Shown: one piece after another, positions 16,901-23,251 of the stretch
Layout: each line of letters opens with the position of its first letter
Position numbering within the stretch: the first letter of the stretch is position 1
Source: JBBDXA01 sp040902585
Lineage (GTDB): Bacteria > Planctomycetota > Phycisphaerae > Phycisphaerales > Phycisphaeraceae
NCBI GenBank assembly: GCA_040902585.1
Contig: JBBDXA010000145.1
Coordinates: 1-24,408, forward strand
Reading direction: 5' to 3'
Length of the DNA stretch: 24,408 nt
The notes under the pieces: model-generated
What the model was told of the DNA's origin: nothing
The model's input: the letters and a program-made list of their open reading frames with translations, nothing else
The model's database searches: none
Position numbers and translations under genes: made by a program

Positions 16901-17265
16901 CCGTCACCGGCGACCTGCGCCGCAACGGTATCGCGAAAGTCGAAGCGGGCGGCGACAACAACGATGCGGGCGCCATCTGGCAGGGCGTGCAACTGGCGCG
17001 ACGAAGCCGTAAGCGCAATCGGCTGATCGTGATGGTCAACGATGATGAGCCGACCGGCTCGAGCGTCGCCGCCATCCGCCACGTCGTGCGCGAAGCCCAG
17101 CGCGAGGACATCATCTGCGCCCAGGTGATGGTCGCGCCGTGTACCGGCGAGAGTTCGTTTCCGCATGCGATCGATGTGGCGAAGCTGGACTTCCCGCAGG
17201 CCGTCGAGCAGTTCACGCGCCTGCTGCTGAAGCTCACATCGAAATGGAGATCGGCGCATCAGTAA
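13963..17265 (+). CDS. Large vWA protein with helical repeats and HExxH metallopeptidase-like segment
   Basis: 1,100 residues from the ATG at 13963, seven bases after AAGGAGG; an in-frame TTG six bases earlier is less likely. Residues 1-540 are alpha-helical, HEAT-like repeats (many LxxLx helices such as ALRAIGLFGS and AAALSLLSRYDDPR). At about residue 584 is ALHEFGHHAFDF, a classic HExxH zinc motif, and about 30 residues later LLDERLERKL, where a glutamate could be the third ligand, as in gluzincins. Residues 800-850 are a polar glycine-rich linker. Residues 925-1100 are a vWA domain with an intact MIDAS: IIDRSGSM (DxSxS), then GGDNNDAGAIWQG and MVNDDEPTG. With the MoxR ATPase just upstream this is a MoxR-vWA pair, in which ATPase and metal-ion-dependent vWA domain together remodel or activate a target. 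Joining a protease-like centre and a solenoid in the same chain is uncommon in my knowledge. Confidence 0.85.
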   Translation: MDVSKLKDAELRGFALLTHDSRIRAACFDELRRRGGPELTELAGPKRSLLTACIWLQFAETDPVDAATSLAVLAEGARLSAADQEEIRKAWTEHLNDASLTTILCVLARARKWALVTGIGAAKPQVFLAAAGFLSRTRTDDDRITSAGMLMQALPESGMTRELIAVGRRLLRAKTESARAKAIDALVQLGWKPILRTARRVIDRGNINLAPSALRAIGLFGSECDVPRLFAYVQRFEHHRPLLAETMDKLAPGATLSLLRNAMTRGRGDDQSEALKELIKRMPKEKIIRMVLNLMPGLRGDSFAGHAYKLVREDSNLTDQAIDAALRGKSAELLKLAVDDIGQEPAPSRDERLKDLLAWGGGILPALWERPPVGKTGFLPKQKDVHHRSRAAGLAFLRLADTLPLEEAADLARMQLRSPAPAMRHAGLHWFAKDRHHFLEINELLPLVRDDTEPVAAAALSLLSRYDDPRRQGEMASLIVQQQHGGDTKIGSRHLRAVARAFQSSIDEETVKDIVGRIEGTLAWAKDAGRLLLGREVEVKILRNAMGRARPCRKGEMPMIEISDRPIAHRHPHGEEIVRALALHEFGHHAFDFGQPGQSTISGLIRKDGLFSIYNALLDERLERKLRQKNGAWGPMLDRLLSYAFMQEPVRIDAKDYAEAVDRREKELVEAVQRGELPGKLVSKTYELPRIELRQIELLRIPGLVPPFTAFLIGMRCGLGTSMQTDERVIHALNAVPGNIKDLNHRQLLILTRKIGRILGGRKAARQAHERMKQLINRHRWLNRMLGSLLRKLEERGLTSEVDPPESAGPVEGGTHDPGEKHRTRRKKTGGGGGSPLSQRNEDPTTNFKKLNLVWNPQYDAEAHQEVLAKVRPNAMRFQASLQRLALRDTDDVGVRIGRHVDLAAVRHLQTKPWNTDLMVGIKRQYTLDAYIGLIIDRSGSMRGKRMDAARAFGTLVSEAAGRLPGVEGHVATFDGNDYTVTGDLRRNGIAKVEAGGDNNDAGAIWQGVQLARRSRKRNRLIVMVNDDEPTGSSVAAIRHVVREAQREDIICAQVMVAPCTGESSFPHAIDVAKLDFPQAVEQFTRLLLKLTSKWRSAHQ

Positions 17266-17327
17266 CGCCTTCCGCACGGATCGCCTGATGAAGCGCGCAA
17301 GTGTGCGCGGTAATGAAAGCAAGGGTC

Positions 17328-17355
17328 TTGACGCAATGAAGTGACTTCGTACACT
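17328..17355 (+). promoter_or_regulatory. Sigma-70-like promoter for the structured-RNA region
   Basis: TTGACG at 17328-17333 (5 of 6 to consensus) is followed after 16 bases by TACACT at 17350-17355 (4 of 6). Transcription would start near 17362 and run into the hairpin-rich region rather than into a gene, which supports a non-coding transcript. Motif evidence only. Confidence 0.4.
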
Positions 17356-17486
17356 CCAATACAAGGAAGCGACCAGGATGGTCCTTCAGGTTCCACCAGT
17401 CCCCACAACTCAGCGAGTACGCCATGCTCACCGCAAGATGCCAGTTGAGCCGACTTGTCGCGTCGAAACATCGGTCCATTGCGAAA

Positions 17487-18148
17487 GCGCCCTTCGCACA
17501 GGGCGCGCGGATCGCCGCCGCCGTTTCGCCGCGGGTTTTCCCGCTGAAAGCAGGGATCGCGGAAAAGTGAAAGGCACTTCAGCCCGGCGGTCGCTGTCCT
17601 GTGAGCGAGGCAGCTTCCGACCAGGCTGGAAGTCTCCGGACGTGCGCCGAGGCGGTGGCACGTGCTATGCGGATTGAGTAACCACTGGAGACAACTCGGT
17701 CGGGTGAGCGCGAGGGAGCCCGGCGGCAGTGCCCGCCTCGTATGAGGCAGCCTGTCGAACAAGTCTCTTGCAGATGGACGGAAAACGCTCATGCGGCTGA
17801 AGGCACCTGGCGAAACGAAAACAGCCTTCAGCCCGATGCGGTTCCGGACGGCACAGGTCATTCGGTATCCCCGGATGCCTGCCGGAAAGCCCAGACGCGC
17901 TTAGAGGCGCTGTCTGACGGGCTTGATCCGCGGCTATGTGACCGTGCGATCAACCGTAGTGAAACGCCGCGTCCGACGAAGTGCAGGAAGGGGTGGACAG
18001 CGAGGTATGCCGAGACCTACTCATTCGCTCAGGCACGACCGCAAGGGCTTTGACCTCCGGCCGCCGCACACGCCCGGCGATTACGGGAACTTGTCCCACC
18101 GGAGCAGCCCTTCGAATCGCGGATGGTGACACATCCGTGCAGCCGAAG
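17487..18148 (+). ncRNA. Candidate long structured non-coding RNA
   Basis: At least nine strong hairpins lie in about 660 bases with no convincing gene. They are 17487-17506 (GCGCCC/GGGCGC), 17531-17544 (GCGGG-TTTT-CCCGC), 17565-17579 (AAGTG/CACTT), 17591-17608, 17614-17632 (CTTCC/GGAAG), 17735-17748 (GCCTC-GTAT-GAGGC), 17795-17833 (10 pairs, GGCTGAAGGC/GCCTTCAGCC), 17842-17887 (TTCCGG..GGCA/TGCC..CCGGAA with a 2x2 internal loop), 17887-17924 (nested AAGCCC, AGAC and GCGC arms) and 18110-18148 (CTTCG outside CGGATG/CATCCG). Loops are A-rich in places (GAAAAC, GAAACG), as is common in folded RNAs. It does not match tmRNA, SRP RNA or RNase P RNA by the conserved segments I know. GTGCGCCGAGGCGGTGGCA at 17642 resembles a group II intron 5' end, but no domain V or reverse transcriptase is seen. 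Strand is inferred from the upstream promoter. Confidence 0.4.
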
Positions 18149-18223
18149 CGACCAGGATCGAAGCAACCTCGTCTGTTCCACCCCCTTCCCGCCAGGTTTA
18201 TTCAACGCCGGCGACCGCCGCCG

Positions 18224-18261
18224 GACTAATCACTTGATTAGTCACTTGACTCTTCACTTGA
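18224..18261. repeat. Perfect 9-bp hairpin with 12-base tandem repeats at a gene end
   Basis: GACTAATCA and TGATTAGTC form a perfect inverted repeat with a 2-base loop (18224-18243). CACTTGA recurs at 18231, 18243 and 18255, a period of 12 bases. The last copy covers the stop codon of the DUF1598-like gene (18254-18256). The hairpin may end that transcript, but no T-run follows, so it is not a typical intrinsic terminator. GC-rich CCGGC/GCCGG arms lie just beside it. Confidence 0.5.
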
Positions 18262-19585
18262 ATAGCCCCCAGTCTTCATCCTCCGGCCGGGTCGGCAGAT
18301 CCTTCAGCTTTCCTGCTTCATCCTTCTCGCGGGCCTTGGGCGCGACTTCATCGATGAATCGCAGGGCCACGCCGCCGACGATGTACGCGCCGGTGCGATA
18401 GTACGCCATCGTTTCAGCCGTCTTGATCGGTGTCACCTTCGTCACGGGGAAGCCCTTCTCGCTCATCACCCAGCTCAGGTCCCAGCCTGCCTTGCGGTCG
18501 AGCCGATCCTGCCCGATCAGGGCGGAGACGTAGGCCAGATCGGTGATGTTCTGCAGGTCCGCGTAAGAAGGAATCGCCTCGGCGAGCTGCGGAAAGTACT
18601 TGGTGAAATTCTTCGCATAGCCTTCGGTGCCGGCCGTGGCGTCGGCATCGCTGAACTGATCGCCGCTGCCGCGCAGTTTGATGCCCTGTCCGCGAATCTC
18701 GTACGACAGACCATCGGCCGAGACAAGCAACGGCTCATAGAACGGCACCAGCCAGAGTCGGTTGAACTGAAGCTTCTCGGTCTGCTTCGTATGCTTGACC
18801 GCGGCGACGGGTGAAAGGTCCACGCCCATCGCCATGCGCTTGAGAAGGTAGTCCGCTTCGACCAGCACGTAGCCCACGCGGGTGTCGGAATTCACATTGA
18901 TGTAGCGCACCGTCTGCGGCCCGACGCCTTCGACCATCAGATCCGACTTCTTCTCTTTGGCGATCCGGCGATTGGCCGGGTCTTTGATGATGTCCTCGAC
19001 GATCTGCATGGCGTTCTTCGGCGGATCGATCGAGCAACCCATGCTGCCGGGCACATTGCCGGGACCGACGTTGCGAAGCGTGACGGCCAGGTCTTCCAGT
19101 TGGAGTACGGGCCTGCCGGAGAAAAGCCCGATCGGCCGGGCGGGGTTCTTCAGATCGAACGGTTCGACATCACCGGCGAGCACCAGGTCCTTCTTGTCGG
19201 GGAAGACGAAGATGTATTTCACCTTCGTCATCCCGCCCATGTAGCGCACATCATCGGGAATCGGCTGACCCGCATCGACCGCCTTCTTCGCCTCCGCGAA
19301 GAGGCGAGGCAGGGAGAGGTAACCGATCTGCGTCTTCTTCCCCGCCGCCCGCGCGTCGCGGCCGGCCCTGACGAGCGCCGCCTTTCGCGCGCTAAGCAGC
19401 TTTGAATCATTCTCCGTTCGCTGCACGCCGAGCAGACCCTCGCGGCTGACGTACACGCCCAGCAGGAGCGGATCGTCCGGATCAATCTGCGCCGACGCGG
19501 ACGAGGCGATTCCCATCACGATCAATACAACAGAGAGAAAAAGAACCGTGCAACGGGGCAAGCGAGAAGAGGACCGTCGAAACAT
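18254..19585 (-). CDS. Secreted planctomycete protein, DUF1598-like
   Basis: 443 residues; AGGGG stands 7 bases before the ATG at 19585. The N-terminus is a clear Sec signal peptide: basic MFRRSSSRLPR, a hydrophobic core and ASSASAQ with cleavage expected near residue 32. The mature part has VLAGDVEPFD, GRPVLQLEDLAVTLRNV and GCSIDPPKNAM in the middle and SYADLQNITDLAYVSALI near the end. This pattern resembles DUF1598 proteins known mainly from Planctomycetota, whose function is unknown; I assign the family by memory of its motifs, not by a search. A soluble periplasmic or exported protein is likely. It lies downstream of and in the same direction as the pseudopilin gene (132-base gap), but co-transcription is uncertain. 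Confidence 0.7.
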   Translation of the reverse strand: MFRRSSSRLPRCTVLFLSVVLIVMGIASSASAQIDPDDPLLLGVYVSREGLLGVQRTENDSKLLSARKAALVRAGRDARAAGKKTQIGYLSLPRLFAEAKKAVDAGQPIPDDVRYMGGMTKVKYIFVFPDKKDLVLAGDVEPFDLKNPARPIGLFSGRPVLQLEDLAVTLRNVGPGNVPGSMGCSIDPPKNAMQIVEDIIKDPANRRIAKEKKSDLMVEGVGPQTVRYINVNSDTRVGYVLVEADYLLKRMAMGVDLSPVAAVKHTKQTEKLQFNRLWLVPFYEPLLVSADGLSYEIRGQGIKLRGSGDQFSDADATAGTEGYAKNFTKYFPQLAEAIPSYADLQNITDLAYVSALIGQDRLDRKAGWDLSWVMSEKGFPVTKVTPIKTAETMAYYRTGAYIVGGVALRFIDEVAPKAREKDEAGKLKDLPTRPEDEDWGLFK

Positions 19586-19716
19586 GTGTTACCCCTGCAT
19601 GAAGCGGGTCAGTGAATGCCGTGCGCGACTTTATCCTACCCGCGCTGCGGCAAGTCGAGAAGCACTATCGAACGGATGGCGTGTGAAAAGGAGCACCATC
19701 GCCGTGCAGCGGCCGG

Positions 19717-20478
19717 CTACTTCCCGAACATGCCATAGTTCTTGGCCGTGCCGAGACTGACCGGCGTGCCGTTGCTGGTGGTGGTGGACCAGTCGTAGCC
19801 TTGCGGCCCAAGGTCGGTGGGGAAGCGAAGGCCGTGGGCGCTCAGATCGATCGCGACGTAGTTACCGCCGGTGCGAAAGTGCGTCATGGCGAAGCGGTTG
19901 ATGCTGGTGTGTCCCATGTCGATGAATTGTTTGTTGATGCCGTAGGCGGGGTCTTCTTCGATGATGACTGGCAACGGCACGGTGACAGGCGGACCGCCGG
20001 CGACGTACTGAGCATTTGAAGGCACGTGGTTGATTCGAGCGCCGGGCAATGCCTGAATCATGGTGACGTCGAACAGGCCGTTGGATCCGACGCCGCTGCC
20101 GAAGACGCCCTGAGGCTGCGCGGGGCAGCGATAGAACTGCCGTGCGGAGCTTTCGCCGCCGATGTATGTGACGAGCGTACCGTTCTTGGCGGCAGGCGTG
20201 GGCTGAAAGGACCCGGTGAAAACTTCCTTGCCCATGAAGGAGCCTTCGAGCGGATCGGAGCCGGTCCAGGGCGGGCCCCACAGGCCGGGGAGCCGTTGCC
20301 AGTTGTCGGTGCCGAGTGAGCGCATGGCGCTGCCGACCTGCGCGATCTGCGTGCGGCAGACCACATCGCGAGCCGCTTCGCGCGAAGCCGCGAGCGACGG
20401 AAGGAGCATGCTGATAAGGAGCACGATGATCGCGACGACGAGGAGCATTTCGACAAGCGTGAAACCGCGAGGCTTCAT
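19717..20478 (-). CDS. Type II secretion-type pseudopilin (prepilin N-terminal cleavage/methylation protein)
   Basis: 253 residues with GGGAG about 7 bases before the ATG at 20478. The start is a textbook prepilin leader: short basic MKPRG, then FTLVEMLLVVAIIVLLISMLLPSL with cleavage expected after G5 and the conserved E at position 5 of the mature protein. The hydrophobic helix serves both membrane insertion and pilus packing. SLAASREAARDVVCRTQIAQ continues the helix in the manner of planctomycete pseudopilins. The globular part has the loose glycine- and proline-rich sequence typical of the many planctomycete paralogues; no HxxxxxxDG C-terminal motif is seen. It would be processed by a prepilin peptidase and placed in the cell envelope. 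The gene lies between the ribosomal operon terminator and the DUF1598-like gene. Confidence 0.85.
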   Translation of the reverse strand: MKPRGFTLVEMLLVVAIIVLLISMLLPSLAASREAARDVVCRTQIAQVGSAMRSLGTDNWQRLPGLWGPPWTGSDPLEGSFMGKEVFTGSFQPTPAAKNGTLVTYIGGESSARQFYRCPAQPQGVFGSGVGSNGLFDVTMIQALPGARINHVPSNAQYVAGGPPVTVPLPVIIEEDPAYGINKQFIDMGHTSINRFAMTHFRTGGNYVAIDLSAHGLRFPTDLGPQGYDWSTTTSNGTPVSLGTAKNYGMFGK

Positions 20479-20544
20479 GAATCACTCCCAAGGCGAAGGG
20501 CAGATGCATTGTAATCGAGTGCGGCAGGAAAGGAAACGGATGAG

Positions 20545-20574
20545 AAAAAACCCGCCGAGGGTCGGCGGGTTTGG
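20545..20574 (-). terminator. Rho-independent terminator of the ribosomal operon
   Basis: Read on the minus strand, AAACCCGCCGA pairs with TCGGCGGGTTT around a CCC loop and runs directly into six T residues. It lies about 70 bases after the rplQ stop and before the pseudopilin start, so it ends the map-to-rplQ transcript. Confidence 0.9.
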
Positions 20575-20641
20575 AGGGACTGTCAGATGTGGTGCATTCG
20601 GCATGATTCCCAAGGCAGAAGCATGACACGGAGCGAAGGCG

Positions 20642-21286
20642 TTACTCAGCCTTCGTATCTTCGGCGGGGGTTTCGGCCGCGGGGGCTTCGGCCGCGACTT
20701 CGGCAACGGGGGCTTCCGCTTCGGCAGGCTTGTCATCGCCCTTGTTCTTGCGCAGCTTGGCGGCGAACTCCATGCGGCGGTTGGCCTTCTGGCGGCGGCG
20801 CGAGTAGTCGCCGGAGACCTGCGGGCCTTCTTCGTTGCCCACGAGCTGAAGGATGCAAAGGTCAGTCGCATCGCCGACGCGGTGCGTGCCGAGCTTGATG
20901 ATGCGGGTGTAACCGCCCTGCCGCTCGGCCATCTCGGGACCGATCACGGTGAAGAGCTTGGCGACGACGCGCGGGGCCTTCTTCAGCTCGTGATACTTGT
21001 TCACGATGATGCCGTCGTTCTTCAGCTCCTTGCGGCCGAACTCCTTCAGATCGCGGTCGATCAGGAAGGGATTGCCGATGGCGCTGACAACCTGCCGGCG
21101 ATGCGCCAGCGTGTCCTTGCGAGCGAGCGTGATGAGCTTCTCGACGAAGGGCTTGAGGGCCTTGGCCTTGGGGATGGTGGTGGTGATCTGACCGTAAGTG
21201 AACAGCGAGATGGCCGCGTTGCGCCGGTCGGCGATGCGGTGCTCGGAGTCACGGTTCAGCTTAAATCCGGATACGCGGTGTCTCAT
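20642..21286 (-). CDS. rplQ: Large ribosomal subunit protein bL17 with long C-terminal extension
   Basis: 214 residues against roughly 120 in most bacteria. The first 150 residues are a normal bL17: MRHRVSGFKLNRDSEHR, LFTYGQITTTIPKAKALKPF, ITLARKD, with GGYTRIIKLGTHRVGDAT in the middle and ILQLVG closing the domain. The extra C-terminal part has a basic stretch (YSRRRQKANRRMEF) and ends in an Ala/Glu/Pro-rich acidic tail. bL17 binds 23S rRNA near the exit tunnel. It is the last gene of the operon after rpoA, the usual bacterial order, and is followed by a strong terminator. The upstream ribosome site is weak. Confidence 0.95.
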   Translation of the reverse strand: MRHRVSGFKLNRDSEHRIADRRNAAISLFTYGQITTTIPKAKALKPFVEKLITLARKDTLAHRRQVVSAIGNPFLIDRDLKEFGRKELKNDGIIVNKYHELKKAPRVVAKLFTVIGPEMAERQGGYTRIIKLGTHRVGDATDLCILQLVGNEEGPQVSGDYSRRRQKANRRMEFAAKLRKNKGDDKPAEAEAPVAEVAAEAPAAETPAEDTKAE

Positions 21287-21321
21287 GGTGGGTCGCTCGG
21301 AGAATCAGGGGTGTCGGGTGC

Positions 21322-21403
21322 CACGGGTCGGCCGTCCGCGGCAGACCCGTGCGAGTGTCCTTCGGGCCGGCACTGGTCTGCTCGGCAGACCGCGCCGACC
21401 AGT
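21322..21403. repeat. Paired GC-rich hairpins in the rplQ-rpoA spacer
   Basis: Two strong hairpins fill the 131-base spacer: CACGGGTC/GACCCGTG at 21322-21351 with an inner GCCG/CGGC, and at 21372-21403 an outer ACTGGTC/GACCAGT around a perfect GGTCTGC-TCG-GCAGACC (21375-21391). The two share related words (GGTC, GCAGACC), so they look like diverged copies of one intergenic element. They may be an attenuator or processing site between rpoA and rplQ, or a mobile palindromic repeat. Confidence 0.55.
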
Positions 21404-21417
21404 AGCACCCATCGTTT

Positions 21418-22422
21418 TTACGCCGTCTCGACCTTCAGTTCCTCGGGCAGTTCCATGCCCAGGGTCAGGCCCATCTCGGCGATCTTGCGCTTTACTTCAC
21501 GCAGGCTGGTCTTGCCGAAGGAACGCACCTTCAGAAGATCGTTCTCGGTGCGCTGGACCAGGTCGGCCACGCTGCCGAGCTTGGCGGATTCCAGGCAGTT
21601 GCTCGCGCGGACGGAAAGATCCAGCTCGTTCAGCGGCATGCGCAGCTTGCGGAGCAGGTCTTCCTCGACCTTGGCGGCGGCGCTGGCGGATTCGCTGGCG
21701 ACAGCCTGACCGATTTCAAAGTACTGCACGAACGGATTCAGGTGCTTACGCAGAATCTTGCTGGCCTCGACCATCGCCATCTCGGGCGTGATCGTGCCGT
21801 TGGTCCAGATTTCCAGCGTGAGCTTGTCGTAGTTGGTCTTCTGGCCGACGCGGGTGTCCTCGACCTTGTACCGCACGCGCGACACGGGCGAGTAGATCGC
21901 GTCGATGGGAATCACGCCGACTTCCTTGTTCTCCGACTTGTCGTAGTACTCGCTGGCCGGGACATAGCCGCGGCCCTTCTCGACCGTGAACTCCATGTCG
22001 AACTCAACCTCCTTGGTCAACGTGGCAAGCACGAGCTGCTTGTTGCTGATGGTCACGGAGGTGTCCGCTTCGATGAGATCGCAGGTGACTTCGCCGGGGC
22101 CTTCCGCCTCGAGCTTCATCGTCTTGGGCTCATCGGAGTCGAGCGACACGATCATGTTCTTGACGTTCAGAACGATGTCGGTCACGTCTTCCATCACGCC
22201 GTCGAGACTGGTGAACTCGTGGGGCGCGCCTTTGATCTTGATCTTGGTCACAGCCGCGCCTTCCAGGCTGGAAAGCAGGACGCGGCGCAGGCTGTTGCCG
22301 ACGGTGGTGCCGAAACCGCGTTCGAACGGTTCGATGGTGAACTTGCCGTAGGTCCCGGTGTTCAGATCGGGATCGGGTACGACGCGGGTGGGTAGTTCGA
22401 GTCCTCGCCAACGGATACGCAT
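21418..22422 (-). CDS. rpoA: RNA polymerase alpha subunit
   Basis: 334 residues, the usual length. GGAG lies 8 bases before the ATG. The N-terminal assembly domain shows KFTIEPFERGFGTTVGNSLRRVLLSSLEGAAV and the DGVMEDVTDIVLN region. The C-terminal domain shows LDLSVRASNCLESAKLGSV and LLKVRSFGKTSLREVKRKI, the DNA UP-element and activator-binding part. It dimerises to start RNA polymerase assembly. Position between rpsK and rplQ is normal except that rpsD, commonly just upstream of rpoA, is missing. Confidence 0.98.
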   Translation of the reverse strand: MRIRWRGLELPTRVVPDPDLNTGTYGKFTIEPFERGFGTTVGNSLRRVLLSSLEGAAVTKIKIKGAPHEFTSLDGVMEDVTDIVLNVKNMIVSLDSDEPKTMKLEAEGPGEVTCDLIEADTSVTISNKQLVLATLTKEVEFDMEFTVEKGRGYVPASEYYDKSENKEVGVIPIDAIYSPVSRVRYKVEDTRVGQKTNYDKLTLEIWTNGTITPEMAMVEASKILRKHLNPFVQYFEIGQAVASESASAAAKVEEDLLRKLRMPLNELDLSVRASNCLESAKLGSVADLVQRTENDLLKVRSFGKTSLREVKRKIAEMGLTLGMELPEELKVETA

Positions 22423-22456
22423 GGTGTGTCTCCACTGTTTCAGCAGACCTGATGAA

Positions 22457-22498
22457 GTTCCGGGTTCCGAGTTCAGGGTTCAGGGTTCCGAGTTCGGA
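22457..22498. repeat. Six tandem 7-base units (GTTCAGG family), single arm
   Basis: Six heptamers in perfect phase: GTTCCGG, GTTCCGA, GTTCAGG, GTTCAGG, GTTCCGA, GTTCGGA. They lie 35 bases upstream of the rpoA start on the operon strand. No inverted partner lies in this spacer, unlike the related array at 23656-23732, with which it shares family and unit order. Confidence 0.85.
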
Positions 22499-22588
22499 GG
22501 GCCGGGGTTTCAAGGCGTCCCTCGCCAGCACGTCCGTGGGCCGCGCTGCTGAGCCGCGGGCGGACTTCTGTGGGAGGGAATCGAATCA

Positions 22589-22693
22589 ATTGCGGATTGC
22601 GGATTTCGGATTGCGGATTGAAAGGCGGATCGAGCGGTAGCTGCGTGATGTCGTGTCTGACAATCCGCGATCCGCGATCCTCAATCCGCAATC
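22589..22693. repeat. Inverted heptamer arrays (ATTGCGG family) in the rpsK-rpoA spacer
   Basis: Left arm 22589-22616 is ATTGCGG x2, ATTTCGG, ATTGCGG; right arm 22662-22693 is AATCCGC, GATCCGC, GATCCTC, AATCCGC, AATC, its inverted form. Together they can fold into a stem of about 30 bases around a 45-base loop. The right arm begins about 3 bases beyond the rpsK stop codon on the transcript. Confidence 0.85.
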
Positions 22694-22695
22694 AA

Positions 22696-23073
22696 CTAGA
22701 CGCGTCGCTTCTTGCGGGGGCGGCAGCCGTTGTGGGGCACGGCGGTGCGGTCTTCGACAGCGGTGACCTTCAGGCCGTTGCGCTGGAGGGCGGTGACGGC
22801 TGACTCGCGGCCGGAGCCTGCGCCGTTGACGCGGACTTCGACTTCCATCATGCCCATCTTCTTGGCCTTGATGGCGCACTCCTCGGCGGCGCGGGTGGCG
22901 GCGAAGGGCGTGCTCTTGCGGGAGCCTTTGAAGCCGACGGTCCCGGCCGACGCCCAGCAGAGCGTTTCGCCGTTCATGTCGGTGATGGTCACCTGCGTGT
23001 TGTTGAACGACGCTTTGACGTGAGCGATGCCGCGGGTGATGCCGCGACGGACTTTCTTCTGTTTCTTGGCCAT
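22696..23073 (-). CDS. rpsK: Small ribosomal subunit protein uS11
   Basis: 125 residues, close to the normal 129; GAGGAAAG precedes the ATG. Conserved blocks are present: ITRGIAHVKASFNNTQVTITD, GFKGSRKSTPFAATRAAEE, VRVNGAGSGRESAVTALQRNGLKVTAVEDRT and the C-terminal PHNGCRPRKKRRV. It binds 16S rRNA in the platform. It follows rpsM as in most bacteria. Confidence 0.98.
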   Translation of the reverse strand: MAKKQKKVRRGITRGIAHVKASFNNTQVTITDMNGETLCWASAGTVGFKGSRKSTPFAATRAAEECAIKAKKMGMMEVEVRVNGAGSGRESAVTALQRNGLKVTAVEDRTAVPHNGCRPRKKRRV

Positions 23074-23144
23074 TGTCTTTCCTCGAAGTTAGCGTTGCCA
23101 TCTTTCCCGAAACGCTCGGGCGGGCAACTGGCTTCGTGCTGAAT

Positions 23145-23248
23145 AGGGCCGAGGGCCAAAGGGCCAAGGGCCAGGGGAACAAGCCAAGGTAGTGGGAGCG
23201 GAGCGTCGGGTTTGAACCCTTGGCCCTTGGCCCTCATCCCTTGACCCT
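23145..23248. repeat. Inverted heptamer arrays (AGGGCCA family) in the rpsM-rpsK spacer
   Basis: Left arm 23145-23173 is AGGGCCG, AGGGCCA, one extra A, AGGGCCA, AGGGCCA; right arm 23217-23248 is CCCTTGG, CCCTTGG, CCCTCAT, CCCTTGA, CCCT, roughly inverted. The right arm ends about 3 bases from the rpsM stop codon. The family is unrelated in sequence to those of neighbouring spacers. Confidence 0.85.
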
Positions 23249-23251
23249 GCT

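Larger units (their letters stand above)
17266..18253. other. Long region without protein gene
   Basis: 988 bases between the vWA gene and the end of the DUF1598-like gene. Short open frames are present in all directions, but none has a ribosome site and natural-looking protein together. Instead the region carries a promoter-like pair (17328-17355), a dense run of hairpins (17487-18148) and a hairpin with 12-base repeats at its right end. These are listed separately. Confidence 0.6.

Noticed and set aside
14647..17364. Very long minus-strand frame (905 residues)
   Set aside because: Shadow of the vWA/metallopeptidase gene in GC-rich DNA; the plus strand holds intact HExxH and MIDAS motifs and a strong ribosome site.
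17642..18148. Group II intron
   Set aside because: A 5'-end-like GTGCGCC is present, but no domain V hairpin with the AGC triad and no reverse transcriptase could be found, so it is kept as an unassigned structured RNA.
17487..18148. RNase P RNA, tmRNA or SRP RNA
   Set aside because: None of the conserved core segments of these RNAs that I know is visible on either strand.
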